Assembly: GCA_012103505.1 (NCBI GenBank) | Contig: WLWP01000001.1 | Span: 1,240,001 to 1,304,000 of the forward strand | Source: Pseudomonadales bacterium | Lineage (GTDB): Bacteria; Pseudomonadota; Gammaproteobacteria; Pseudomonadales; Azotimanducaceae | Length of the DNA: 64,000 nt | Reading direction: 5' to 3' | Part shown: positions 1-8,070 of the stretch, piece after piece | Layout: each line of letters begins with the position of its first letter | How positions within the stretch are numbered: the first letter of the stretch is position 1 | Notes under the pieces: model-generated | What the model saw: only the letters and a program-made list of their open reading frames with translations | Told to the model about the DNA's origin: nothing | Databases searched by the model: none | Made by a program: the position numbers and the translations under genes

Positions 1-694
1 CATCAAGAACGCGTTTGTACGGTTCAAGAGCCGCGTATGGGAAGGCGAAATGCAGTTCGCCGCCGCTTTCGCCAATGTCTAGGCGATAGCTTGTAACTAA
101 AACTGCATCTGAACTCCCCACGACGTTTACTAAGCTTGGGTTTACCTCGTCACCGATGACCTCGCAGCGAATTGGTAGTACGTCTTCCCAAGCGTCTTCA
201 AAGTCACTCAACAAACCCGCCACCATTCGGTCAATTACACGTCGTTCTGTAGGAGAAAATTCCTTACCTTCAAAACCTGTTGTCAAACCATCGCCACCGA
301 AAAAGCGATCAACAATCTGGTGGATTAACTTTGCGTCTATAGTGAGAAGACAAACGCCTGAGAAAGGACTGATTTTCAGCAGCTTGATACAGGTTGGCAC
401 ATAGAGCGTTTCCATATACTCAGAAAATTTGAGTACCTGCACCCCGCCTGGTCCAACTTCGATTGGTACTTTCATCGAGGCGGGAAGGCTTGCGCGTATG
501 GTGCGTGAGTATCGTTCGCTGATAAGTTCTACGGTCGGCAGGCGACCACGAACAACTCGATCCTGGTTCGTTAGATCGTATTCTGCGACGCTGGCTTCAG
601 CCGATTCTGCTGCGTCTATAGCGACTTCACCTTCATCAACACCAGTCAACAGCGCATCAATTTCGTCCTGCGTTAGGACATCCTTGTCAGTCAC
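1..694 (-). CDS. fliM: Flagellar motor switch protein FliM (C-terminus cut by window edge)
   Basis: FliM is the C-ring component that binds phosphorylated CheY and, with FliG and FliN, sets rotor direction. The gene starts at a GTG at 694, nine bases after the fliL stop. The N-terminus reads TDKDVLTQDEIDALLTG, which is the conserved CheY-binding peptide (LSQxEIDALL) of FliM. The last visible residues, GESGGELHFAFPYAALEP, match the middle-domain motif of the family. About 231 residues are present of a usual 320-340, so the C-terminal FliN-like part lies outside the window. It is the gene after fliL in the usual fliLMNOPQR order. Confidence 0.95.
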   Translation of the reverse strand, partial: MTDKDVLTQDEIDALLTGVDEGEVAIDAAESAEASVAEYDLTNQDRVVRGRLPTVELISERYSRTIRASLPASMKVPIEVGPGGVQVLKFSEYMETLYVPTCIKLLKISPFSGVCLLTIDAKLIHQIVDRFFGGDGLTTGFEGKEFSPTERRVIDRMVAGLLSDFEDAWEDVLPIRCEVIGDEVNPSLVNVVGSSDAVLVTSYRLDIGESGGELHFAFPYAALEPYKRVLD

Positions 695-703
695 GTCGGT
701 CCC

Positions 704-1198
704 TTACTGCAAAACGAAATTGGTGATAAGTGCCGTCTCGATACCCGGCTGGACATCCAAACGCGCTAAGTTGTCATTAATGAGCTGAACAATCCCTAGT
801 CGAACTGCATCTTTACCTTCCTGGGTTTGTAGCTCCAAGAAATTTTGATCCGTCAAAAACCCAACAATCTGGCTTCGGATCAGAGGCATATGCGTAATTA
901 CCGACTCAATTGCCTTTTCATCCCGAGCCATGATGGAAAATTCGGCTTGTAGGTATCGAGGTTTCGCACCGGTGAGGTAATTGATGACGTAGGGCGGCCG
1001 CATGTTTTGGTAGATGGCGGTTTTTGGCTTGTTGGTAGGCGCAACCGCCGCTACGGCTTCTGGCTCGTCATTGCCACCCAGAAAAAACAAAGTGCCACCA
1101 ACACTCGCGCCAATCGCGACGACAAGTGCGACTGCGAAAATAATGACGTTCTTCTTGCTTCCGCCTTCGGGCGGGTTCTCTAGCTCTTCATCAGCCAT
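704..1198 (-). CDS. fliL: Flagellar basal body-associated protein FliL
   Basis: FliL is a single-pass inner-membrane protein that surrounds the stator units and supports torque. The 164-residue product has a short charged N-terminus, one membrane segment at about residues 17-42, a low-complexity linker rich in Ala, Glu and Pro, and a periplasmic FliL domain (RPPYVINYLTGAKPRYLQ onward) ending in the typical hydrophobic tail NFVLQ. Length and layout are normal. It lies between fliK and fliM. About 140 bases separate it from fliK, so it may have its own promoter; AT-rich sequence just upstream includes a GATAAT hexamer, which is weak evidence. Confidence 0.93.
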   Translation of the reverse strand: MADEELENPPEGGSKKNVIIFAVALVVAIGASVGGTLFFLGGNDEPEAVAAVAPTNKPKTAIYQNMRPPYVINYLTGAKPRYLQAEFSIMARDEKAIESVITHMPLIRSQIVGFLTDQNFLELQTQEGKDAVRLGIVQLINDNLARLDVQPGIETALITNFVLQ

Positions 1199-1243
1199 GT
1201 CAAAATCCCATTATCAAATTAAACTGACTAAAGTTCGTTCAAA

Positions 1244-1263
1244 ACCGCCAATTTCTCGGCGGT
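1244..1263 (-). terminator. Hairpin between fliK and fliL, possible weak terminator
   Basis: A six-base inverted repeat (ACCGCC and GGCGGT, eight-base loop) is followed on the minus strand by TTTTG. It lies about 80 bases downstream of the fliK stop and 45 bases before fliL. The stem is short and the T-run is only four bases, so termination would be partial. It could separate the fliE-to-fliK transcript from fliL onward. Confidence 0.35.
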
Positions 1264-1340
1264 CTAGAATTAGTCTAGTAGGGATTTGGAAATGCGCCTG
1301 TTTTAGTCAAAAAAATGACGCACGGGAGGCAATACGGCAG

Positions 1341-2336
1341 TTAGACGGTAATGTGTAAGCCGCCTTGCGATTCAGTGGACAAATTTGGCTGTGTTTCTGG
1401 GTCTGTTAAAGGATCTGATGCGAGATGCTCACTGTCGCTATCTCGCCCTTCTCGTTCTTCCGAAGAAGGCTCCTTTTGCTCACTTCGTACATCTAACTCA
1501 GACAGGTCAATGCCCATCTCCGCAAGGCTCGCACGAAGCCGAGGTGCCATCGCTTCCAGAAGTTCTTTGGTCCCTGGGTCTCGAGCAACGATCTGAACTT
1601 GGATGTCCGCTCCTTCTTGGCGGAAATCAAGATCTAGACGCCCCAGCTCTCTCGGGTGTAGTTGTAAGGAAACGTGGCCAGGTTGCCTCGCCCGCATAGC
1701 GATAAAGCGCTGGATCTGTGACTGCACGGCATCAGCAGCCTCAGGGCTTTGACGCTGTACCGCTGCTTGTATCGTACCACTCGCGCTGATCTCTTCGCTT
1801 TCACGAGGTGCGCTCGCCGTAGGCGTTGCGTTGATGTTTGACAAAGCTTGCGTCTGGCTTGGTCCAATGCTGTTTCGCGTTGTTGAATCACCGGTGTCTA
1901 GTCCGCGCGTTTCTGCATTCGCACTACCCTGCAGCATCTCGCGAATATTGGCAGCGGATAGAGTTAGGTCGCTTGATCGGTTTACGGCGGCCGACCGTTT
2001 AAAGTCGTTTCGCTCATCTACTAGCTCGAATCTCGCTGCTTGGGCGTTGTTTTGTTGTCCAGCTTGTTGTCGTAAGTCAGAAGAAGGAATTCCAGCAGAC
2101 AATCTCCGGCTCGCGGATGGAACAGCTGGTGCCCTGACTGGTGCGTTAGCTGATTGTGCCGTTGATGTCGTTGCAGCGTGCTCGATCCGTTGATTGGGCG
2201 TCTGCGGGTCAGCTGGTAACGGTCGGTTCAACATTTCTACAGGCCTACCCATTCGCTTTTCATCGCTGACAACTGGTGCGTCTTTATTCTGCGCTACCCT
2301 CGACACGGGGGGGGGTGGCTGATCTCTGTGCAGCAT
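1341..2336 (-). CDS. fliK: FliK C-terminal part (hook-length control), frameshifted from its N-terminus
   Basis: FliK is the secreted molecular ruler that measures hook length and switches FlhB substrate specificity. This frame holds the C-terminal two thirds, including the Flg_hook domain: RARQPGHVSLQLHPRELGRL, then LDFRQEGADIQVQIVARD. These are the most conserved residues of the family and are intact. The tail is the usual acidic, Ser-rich stretch. The start of this frame is not a real start: it overlaps the upstream N-terminal frame by 53 bases, and the overlap contains a run of nine C (2307-2315 on the minus strand). Removing one C would join the two parts as ...RSATPPVSRVAQNKD.... See the separate entry for the N-terminal half. 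Confidence 0.88.
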   Translation of the reverse strand: MLHRDQPPPPVSRVAQNKDAPVVSDEKRMGRPVEMLNRPLPADPQTPNQRIEHAATTSTAQSANAPVRAPAVPSASRRLSAGIPSSDLRQQAGQQNNAQAARFELVDERNDFKRSAAVNRSSDLTLSAANIREMLQGSANAETRGLDTGDSTTRNSIGPSQTQALSNINATPTASAPRESEEISASGTIQAAVQRQSPEAADAVQSQIQRFIAMRARQPGHVSLQLHPRELGRLDLDFRQEGADIQVQIVARDPGTKELLEAMAPRLRASLAEMGIDLSELDVRSEQKEPSSEEREGRDSDSEHLASDPLTDPETQPNLSTESQGGLHITV

Positions 2337-3033
2337 CTTGCCTTAGGCTCGATGTTTCCGCCTCGAGTTGCTTATTGATTGGTTGTCGCACTAAAGCCGC
2401 AGAACTTTGCTTTAACGGCAGCGTGTGAGGAACAGATTCAGACGATTGAGTTCTTGTCTTTTTAAGGTTTTCTGCACTTACCATTGCTGCAAGCTTGTTA
2501 GGGACTTGAGCAGCGTCACTGTCCAGAACCTGTATTTGAGATATCGACACTGCGGACGACTTTGCTTCTTCTGTCAGTTGCCGTGTTTGTGGAACGAGTT
2601 GTTCTTTTTCCAGAAACCGAGATTCTTGAGTCGGCATTGCGATTGCGTTGGACGATTCAACGCTGATCTTTTGGATTGGGGTAGATCCCCTAAGGGCAAC
2701 ATCCATTGGTGGTACTACTGGCGTCGCCGCCATCGACTGTGTTGCGGGGCTTAGCTTGTTTAACGGCATGATCTGGCCGTCGGGTGGCAAAACTGCGCCG
2801 CCCTCCTCCATTGGTGTTTCGGCCAACATCTCAGCGAAGGGAATTTCGAGTGGTTGCTGCACCGGCAGCGGTGCAACGGTCTGCTCTTGAACCGCGTCAA
2901 GCATGACGTGCTGAAAGTTCAACGGCACAGTCGGAAAATTGACGTTGCCGTCAATTTTCGTCTGAAAACTCAGGTCAGTTGGGCCAAGCTTCGCAATACT
3001 TCGCGTTTCCAAGCCTGCATCCAGACTTGGCAA
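2284..3033 (-). CDS. fliK: FliK N-terminal part, ends by frameshift at the C9 tract
   Basis: This frame encodes the low-complexity, Pro/Gln/Ser-rich N-terminal half of FliK (PLPVQQPLEIPFAEMLAE and similar), which is poorly conserved in the family and has no catalytic residues. It ends in a short out-of-frame tail (RVEGSAE) just after the C9 tract. The start is uncertain. A TTG at 3033 opens the frame, but a CTG at 3054, eight bases after a GAGGAG Shine-Dalgarno-like sequence, would add seven residues (LNLSFLN). Joined to the C-terminal frame, the product would be about 560 residues, within the broad FliK size range. Confidence 0.75.
   Translation of the reverse strand: MPSLDAGLETRSIAKLGPTDLSFQTKIDGNVNFPTVPLNFQHVMLDAVQEQTVAPLPVQQPLEIPFAEMLAETPMEEGGAVLPPDGQIMPLNKLSPATQSMAATPVVPPMDVALRGSTPIQKISVESSNAIAMPTQESRFLEKEQLVPQTRQLTEEAKSSAVSISQIQVLDSDAAQVPNKLAAMVSAENLKKTRTQSSESVPHTLPLKQSSAALVRQPINKQLEAETSSLRQDAAQRSATPPRVEGSAE
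2307..2315 (-). repeat. C9 homopolymer at the fliK frameshift
   Basis: Nine consecutive C on the coding strand of fliK. With nine C the upstream frame runs to a stop at 2284. With eight C it continues in frame into the Flg_hook domain. Such a tract is a candidate for slipped-strand phase variation, transcriptional slippage or a sequencing error; the sequence alone does not decide between these. Confidence 0.8.
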
Positions 3034-3118
3034 ATTTAAAAATGAAAGGTTCAGGTGCTCACTCCTCGCTTCAAGACGCCCTCGGGCGCACTACTACCTA
3101 GACATACAGTTAGGAGTT

Positions 3119-3134
3119 AGCAAGAAGTAGGCCA
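3119..3134 (-). promoter_or_regulatory. Candidate sigma-54 promoter upstream of fliK
   Basis: On the minus strand the sequence TGGCCT, five bases, TTGCT fits the sigma-54 GG-N10-GC core, with a perfect -12 element and four of six -24 bases. It lies about 65-85 bases before the possible fliK starts, in the gap after hptB. A GCGCCC/GGGCGT hairpin (about 3079-3094) lies between it and fliK. It is weaker than the flgB promoter and should be treated as a candidate only. Confidence 0.4.
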
Positions 3135-3158
3135 ACCACCCCCGAAAAGTGGCATCAA

Positions 3159-3503
3159 TCAGAGATGGTGCTTAACCGCTTCACTGACCTCAACGAGTTG
3201 AGTGTTGACGGTTTGTAGAAGTTCGGGAATGTCTTCCGGCTGGCTTAGCCGAGCATTGTCTTCAAGTGAGGCGCACGTTCGCTGTAGTTGTTCCGCGCCA
3301 ATATTGCCGCAGCTACCCTTGAGACTGTGCGCGGCTCGTCTAAGTTCATCGAAGTCTTCACCTATCCACGCGCTTTTGGCTACAAGGTATTGTCGTTCCG
3401 ATTCTTCGAGAAAGGTCTCTAGCAGGACGGGAAACTCCTCCTCCATGATTTCTCTAAGTTCTTCTAGCATCTCGGCGTTTAAAACATCATTCACTATTGT
3501 CAC
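3159..3503 (-). CDS. hptB: HPt phosphotransfer protein, HptB-like
   Basis: Histidine-containing phosphotransfer domain protein of about 114 residues. The helical bundle carries the motif AAHSLKGSCGNIGA, whose His is the phosphoacceptor. In Pseudomonas aeruginosa HptB passes phosphate from hybrid sensor kinases to the receiver of HsbR. Here the gene directly follows the HsbR-like gene and overlaps its end: the GTG at 3503 (VTIVNDVLN...) overlaps by 17 bases, and a second GTG at 3494 overlaps by 8, so the two are probably translationally coupled. Which GTG is used cannot be told from sequence. Confidence 0.85.
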   Translation of the reverse strand: MTIVNDVLNAEMLEELREIMEEEFPVLLETFLEESERQYLVAKSAWIGEDFDELRRAAHSLKGSCGNIGAEQLQRTCASLEDNARLSQPEDIPELLQTVNTQLVEVSEAVKHHL

Positions 3504-5187
3504 TCCATTGCATGGTGACCAGAACTTCATTACCTGGCTCAACGAATTCAATTGCTTGGCAGAGATCGTTTAGCAAGCGCACGCCTCTACCGTGATATTG
3601 GTTTTTACTGACCGTTTCTGCCTTTGCGACTTTTTTAAAGTCGAACCCCTTGCCACTGTCGATCACACGGATGAGCAAGTCGACGATGCCGTCCTTACAA
3701 CACCCGGCAATCTCAAAACGGACAAAACCCTCGACACTTTCTAAGGCACTAGCACGCGCCTGGTAGTACTCAGCAAAGCCTTCTACCGATTTTTTTAGAT
3801 TCGAATCTAGGCCCAGGACACCGTGCTCCAAGCCATTAGAATAGAGCTCGGCTAGCACCGTATAGATCTCTGTTGCTTTTTTTCTTAAATACGGCGCCTG
3901 CATCAAGATCTGTTGCAACATCGGCAATGGGTTGAAGGCTCTGAGTGAATCTGGACCGAGTTCGTAGGTCAACTTCCAATCCCTTGGACCAGAATCGCTT
4001 TCTGGTGAGCTAGGTTGACTTAACTCATCGACCTCGTCAGGCGTCACCAATTTGATCTCAACCATGGTGATGTCATCATCACGACCATTCATGTACTCGT
4101 AAACCGCACCTTGGATCGCGTCGAACAACTGTTCAGGGGGCGATTCTTGAACGATTTTTTCCAAACGCTCTGAACCAAAGTACTCTTGTGAACTATTGCG
4201 AGCTTCAATGACCCCATCAGTTGCAAAAAACAATCTGTCGTCTGGAAAGCCCTCAATGACAAGTGTTTCGTCTTTGAATTTATCTGGACCCAAAATACCG
4301 AGCGGCAGATTCATGGATTGTAACGGTACAACCTGATCGTTTGCTGATCGTCGTAAGTAAGCTGTAGGGACGCCGCCATTCCAATACTCGACGGTGCATC
4401 GATTGAAGTCGATATTGACTGCAACGGCACAGCAAAAATATCCCGAAGGGAGAACCGAACCTAACTTCTGATTACACTCCTTCAGAATTTCCGGTAAAGA
4501 AAAACCTTTGGCTGTCATCCCATAGAACGCGTCTGCCAATGGCATAGCCCCAATCGCGGCAGCCAAGCCATGGCCCGTAAAGTCGCCAAGTAACAAACAC
4601 AACTGTTTCGCTGGGGTTATTGAGGCAAGTAGAACGTCACCGTTAAAGACCGACATCGGAGAAAGCATGTGGCGGATATAGTCGCACTCAAGCTGGCGCG
4701 AGTGTGCGACATTGTCAAAAACCGCTTTAGCAGCTTGTTGGTCTGCGACCAACTGCATGTGGTGCTTCGAAATCTCATCACGCTGGGATTGCACAGTCTG
4801 ATGCATCTCACGCATCCTGCTCAGTGCATGTAATTTTGCTTTCAGAATAATCTGGTTATAGGGTTTGGTCAGAAAGTCATCGCCACCCGCCTCTAAACAT
4901 CGAGCGAGCTCCGATGCATCGGTAAGACTGGTGAGGAAAATTATAGGTGTAAACTCGTCACCGCAGGCTTCCTTTATCTCCTCCGCGACCTGAAAACCAT
5001 CTTTCCCCGGCATCAAAGCATCCAACAGGACAAGATCGGGTTTGTCTGCATGGTACTTAACAAGTGCGTCGTTACCATCGACCGCATCGGTCACTTTATA
5101 ACCGGCTTTGCGTACGATCGTTGTAAGAATTTTTCGATCGACAGCGTTATCGTCTGCAACGAGTACGCGTATTGAAGACTCCATCAC
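3487..5187 (-). CDS. hsbR: HsbR-like response regulator with PP2C phosphatase and ATPase/kinase domains
   Basis: A 566-residue three-domain regulator. Residues about 6-125 are a receiver with the acidic pair DD at 12-13 and phosphoacceptor Asp56 in LLDALMPG, with the distal Lys in LTKPY. Residues about 160-385 are a SpoIIE/RsbU-type PP2C phosphatase (FNGD, GDFTGHG, FATDGVIEARN, DDDITMVEIKL). Residues about 415-560 are a HATPase_c anti-sigma kinase-like domain (ELYSNGLEHG, DSGKGFDF). This is the domain order of Pseudomonas HsbR, which dephosphorylates or phosphorylates the STAS protein HsbA according to its receiver state. The start is GTG 5187 or ATG 5184. It sits between the STAS gene and the HPt gene, inside the fli operon. 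Confidence 0.88.
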   Translation of the reverse strand: MMESSIRVLVADDNAVDRKILTTIVRKAGYKVTDAVDGNDALVKYHADKPDLVLLDALMPGKDGFQVAEEIKEACGDEFTPIIFLTSLTDASELARCLEAGGDDFLTKPYNQIILKAKLHALSRMREMHQTVQSQRDEISKHHMQLVADQQAAKAVFDNVAHSRQLECDYIRHMLSPMSVFNGDVLLASITPAKQLCLLLGDFTGHGLAAAIGAMPLADAFYGMTAKGFSLPEILKECNQKLGSVLPSGYFCCAVAVNIDFNRCTVEYWNGGVPTAYLRRSANDQVVPLQSMNLPLGILGPDKFKDETLVIEGFPDDRLFFATDGVIEARNSSQEYFGSERLEKIVQESPPEQLFDAIQGAVYEYMNGRDDDITMVEIKLVTPDEVDELSQPSSPESDSGPRDWKLTYELGPDSLRAFNPLPMLQQILMQAPYLRKKATEIYTVLAELYSNGLEHGVLGLDSNLKKSVEGFAEYYQARASALESVEGFVRFEIAGCCKDGIVDLLIRVIDSGKGFDFKKVAKAETVSKNQYHGRGVRLLNDLCQAIEFVEPGNEVLVTMQWSDNSE

Positions 5188-5227
5188 TTGTTACTCAGGC
5201 AGAACCTTGAAGAGACACTAACGCTAG

Positions 5228-5533
5228 TTAGTGAATCGAGAAAAGTTGGTCGAAGTTAGAAATGGTTAGAATTTTTTTGACATCTGAGCTGCAGTTTACA
5301 ATCTCAACATCAGCTTGATCCCCGCCCGCGTGGTCACGAAGTAACAGCAACATCCCGAGCGCAGAACTATCGATATAGTTCGCACCGCCCATGTCGATGG
5401 AAAATTTTTCTGGTTTGGCTTCAAGTGCTTCGTAAGAATCGCGAAAGTCCTTGTGGGCACTAAAATCGAAACGCCCGTCAACGGCAATCGTTAACTTATT
5501 TGACGCTTGATCTAGATTCGAATCTATGGACAT
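5228..5533 (-). CDS. hsbA: STAS-domain anti-sigma factor antagonist, HsbA-like
   Basis: A single STAS domain of 101 residues with the motif NYIDSSALGMLLLLRDHAG; the phosphorylatable serine is at position 56 or 57. In Pseudomonas HsbA binds either FlgM (freeing FliA) or the diguanylate cyclase HsbD, depending on Ser phosphorylation. The gene lies just upstream of hsbR and hptB, after fliJ. A flgM gene is present about 28 kb away in this window, so the partner needed for the same control is available. The role here is inferred from homology and context. Confidence 0.85.
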   Translation of the reverse strand: MSIDSNLDQASNKLTIAVDGRFDFSAHKDFRDSYEALEAKPEKFSIDMGGANYIDSSALGMLLLLRDHAGGDQADVEIVNCSSDVKKILTISNFDQLFSIH

Positions 5534-5564
5534 GACTTAATCTCCAGCTAACCGTTTACATCAG

Positions 5565-5978
5565 TTAAAGCTTAGACGGCGCGCGGTAGATTTGCGCCTT
5601 TTCCGCCTTTTTTCGCAATGCGTACTCGTGATCTCTATCACGTTTTTCGAGCAGACCGCGCAGCAGCTTGAGTTTGCGATGTCGCATGCCTAGTTTTTGA
5701 ATCTCGCTCTCCAGTAAGCGTTCTTTCTCGTTAAGGCGCTCGCCTTGTACTTGATAAGTACGGTAGAGCTCTGAGAAGAAGCGACGTCTGATATGTAAGG
5801 ACTGCGTTGTTGAAGACGGTGCATTCAGATCGCTTTCAACATATTCAGTAACTAGCCCTTCTATGCCCTTTAGGCCAGCTGCCAATTCATCAGCCTGCGC
5901 TTGTCTGAAAGCCACCCTTCTCGCTTGGTTTGACCGTGCGATCTCAGCTAGCCGTTCCACTTTCCTTAGCTTAGTCAT
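5565..5978 (-). CDS. fliJ: Flagellar export chaperone FliJ
   Basis: A 137-residue, highly charged, almost entirely helical protein with long heptad-like Arg/Glu/Leu patterns (KLRKVERLAEIARSNQARR at the start and RKLKLLRGLLEKRDRDH near the end), as expected of the coiled-coil stalk of the flagellar type III export ATPase. FliJ inserts into the FliI ring and connects it to FlhA. It follows fliI after three bases, in the standard fliHIJ order. Length is close to the usual 147. Confidence 0.88.
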   Translation of the reverse strand: MTKLRKVERLAEIARSNQARRVAFRQAQADELAAGLKGIEGLVTEYVESDLNAPSSTTQSLHIRRRFFSELYRTYQVQGERLNEKERLLESEIQKLGMRHRKLKLLRGLLEKRDRDHEYALRKKAEKAQIYRAPSKL

Positions 5979-5981
5979 GCA

Positions 5982-7412
5982 CTATTGACGCACTGGTTGG
6001 ACAGTCTGATGGTTAATGTTGATCCCGGGATTGATTCCTTCAACGCTTAGCTCACCCTGGGAGGGTTCTGCCACTTTAAATACTTGTTCGAGGTCATAGC
6101 GACTTTCACCGGACGGTATCGGCGCGTGTTCGCTTTGCTGTAAAAACTCACACATAGCGGGGTACAGCCGTATCGCCTCATCAGTTAGCGCGTCACTTCC
6201 TTGTTGGTATGCTCCGATCGCAATCAAGTCCCGTTGCTCTTGATAACACTGCCAAAGTTGCCGAAAGCGAACGGCGTCGACCCTCTGTTCTTCGCTGATA
6301 AGTTTGGTCATCAATCTCGATATGGAACCACCGACGTCAATGGCTGGATAGATGCCTTGTTCAGCCAACTCTCTGGCAAGAACAACGTGTCCATCTAAGA
6401 TAGCTCGGGCCGCGTCGACAACAGGATCCTGAAAGTCATCTTCTTCCATCAGAACTGTATAAAACGCCGTGATGGATCCGGCGTTTGCGCTCGCACCGGT
6501 GCCAGCACGCTCGACCAGCTTGGGTAACGCAGCAAATGAAGATGGGGTATAGCCTCGTGTACTAGGTGGTTCCCCCATCGCTAATCCTATCTCTCGTTGC
6601 GCTTGGGCGACCCTAGTAAGGCTGTCCATCAGCAACAGCACATTGCGACCCTCTTCGCGAAAAGACTCGGCTATCGTCGTTGCTAGTCTTGCGCCGCGTA
6701 AACGCAGCGCCGCTGAGTCGTCCGCAGGGCAGGCAACGACAACCGAGCGCGCTAAGCCTTCGCCGAGGTTTTCTCGTATAAATTCTTGAACTTCTCTACC
6801 CCGCTCACCGATTAACCCAACGACTACGACGTCAGCTTGGACAAATCGAGCCAACATACCAAGCAACACACTTTTACCAACCCCAGAACCTGCGAACAGA
6901 CCTACCCGTTGACCTCGACCGACAGTCAACAAGGCATTGATGGCTCTTACGCCAAGGTCAATTTCTTGATCAATGGGGTGGCGCATCAATGGGTTGATTG
7001 GCTTGTTTGCAATGACGGGATGAACGGCAGAGAAATCACCGAGCCCATCGATTGGATGACACATGCCATCTACAACTCGTCCTAACATTGCATCAGTTTC
7101 AGGCAACTCACTAACATCTGAAGTTCGAGTTGGTACCCGAATTAGCGTTCCCGGGCGTATACCCTGCGCCCCGACTAAAGGCATCAAAAAACAGCGATCA
7201 CCGTCAAACCCGACTACCTCCAACGGCACTGGCCGATCAGCGACCAGCCAACAAATGCTACCCAGTCCGACTCTGATCCCCTGGGCTTCTACTAATAGGC
7301 CAACGCTTCGCACAACTTGCGCATAGGGTTGGCTTTGGAAAAGGTTTGGTTCTTTGTCTACGACATGGTCATAGAGTTCACGGAGACTAATCACTTGGTA
7401 CGACTGACTCAT
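5982..7412 (-). CDS. fliI: Flagellum-specific export ATPase FliI
   Basis: The ATPase of the flagellar type III export apparatus. The Walker A motif GLFAGSGVGKSVLL is intact, as are the Walker B stretch NVLLLMDSLTRVAQAQREIG and the family signature GEPPSTRGYTPSSFA. The ATG at 7412 (MSQSYQVISL) is the likely start; it lies inside the end of fliH with a 26-base overlap. The protein has 476 residues, slightly longer than usual because of a C-terminal extension after YDLEQVFKV. It acts with FliH (inhibitor and tether) and FliJ, both adjacent. Confidence 0.95.
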   Translation of the reverse strand: MSQSYQVISLRELYDHVVDKEPNLFQSQPYAQVVRSVGLLVEAQGIRVGLGSICWLVADRPVPLEVVGFDGDRCFLMPLVGAQGIRPGTLIRVPTRTSDVSELPETDAMLGRVVDGMCHPIDGLGDFSAVHPVIANKPINPLMRHPIDQEIDLGVRAINALLTVGRGQRVGLFAGSGVGKSVLLGMLARFVQADVVVVGLIGERGREVQEFIRENLGEGLARSVVVACPADDSAALRLRGARLATTIAESFREEGRNVLLLMDSLTRVAQAQREIGLAMGEPPSTRGYTPSSFAALPKLVERAGTGASANAGSITAFYTVLMEEDDFQDPVVDAARAILDGHVVLARELAEQGIYPAIDVGGSISRLMTKLISEEQRVDAVRFRQLWQCYQEQRDLIAIGAYQQGSDALTDEAIRLYPAMCEFLQQSEHAPIPSGESRYDLEQVFKVAEPSQGELSVEGINPGININHQTVQPVRQ

Positions 7413-8067
7413 CGTCGGCAAGCGCGAAATCATTCAAAACATCCATGACCGAATTTTCTAGATTTGCGCAGACGTCTAGTTCTCTCAACGCATGGCCGAC
7501 CTGGATACGGACCACACCTGGAGCAAGAGATGGATCAGCAACCAAACGTGCATTGGCAACACTGCTCACGTCGGATGACAGTTTGGCAAAATCTTCGTCC
7601 GCGAATCGAAAGGTGACTCTCTCGTTCTCTTTTTGATCTAACTCTTCTTGCAGGCGAGTTTCGAGGTGTTTTAAGACTTTTGGATTCGTTCTCAGTTCTA
7701 ATCCAAATACGGCTCGGAACAGCCCTTGGACAATATCTACCGCATCAGTAAGGGAGTTTTTGGACTGTTCGCGATTAACGCGTTCCAACTCCTCAGCCGC
7801 TTGACTAAGAACTTCAATCGTCGCTTGAATCTCTTGTTCAGCTGCCGTTCGACCATCAGCATATCCTTGATCGATGCTGGACAACGGGGCGACGTCGTCC
7901 TGGGTAGTGGGATGTTGATCCGTTGAAAGTCTTACTCCCGCTGAGGGCTCCTTATTCGCTGAAGGCTCTATTCCCGCTGAGGGCTCTCCCATCCGTTGCC
8001 AAAAGGAGTCTGCATTTGTCGCGACACCAACTTTCGGCCATTCATATTCTGTAGATACACGACTCAT
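7387..8067 (-). CDS. fliH: Flagellar assembly protein FliH
   Basis: FliH forms the stalk that links FliI to the C-ring and regulates the ATPase. The 226-residue product has a variable N-terminus with a short degenerate repeat (EPSAGIEPSANKEPSAGV), a central helical stretch (GRTAAEQEIQATIEVLSQAAE) and the C-terminal FliI-binding region (ADPSLAPGVVRIQVGHALRE). It lies between fliG and fliI with a 3-base gap and a 26-base overlap, the normal order. The N-terminal repeat is visible in DNA as related GCTGAGGGCTC units near 7938-7990. Confidence 0.88.
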   Translation of the reverse strand: MSRVSTEYEWPKVGVATNADSFWQRMGEPSAGIEPSANKEPSAGVRLSTDQHPTTQDDVAPLSSIDQGYADGRTAAEQEIQATIEVLSQAAEELERVNREQSKNSLTDAVDIVQGLFRAVFGLELRTNPKVLKHLETRLQEELDQKENERVTFRFADEDFAKLSSDVSSVANARLVADPSLAPGVVRIQVGHALRELDVCANLENSVMDVLNDFALADDESVVPSD

Positions 8068-8070
8068 CCG

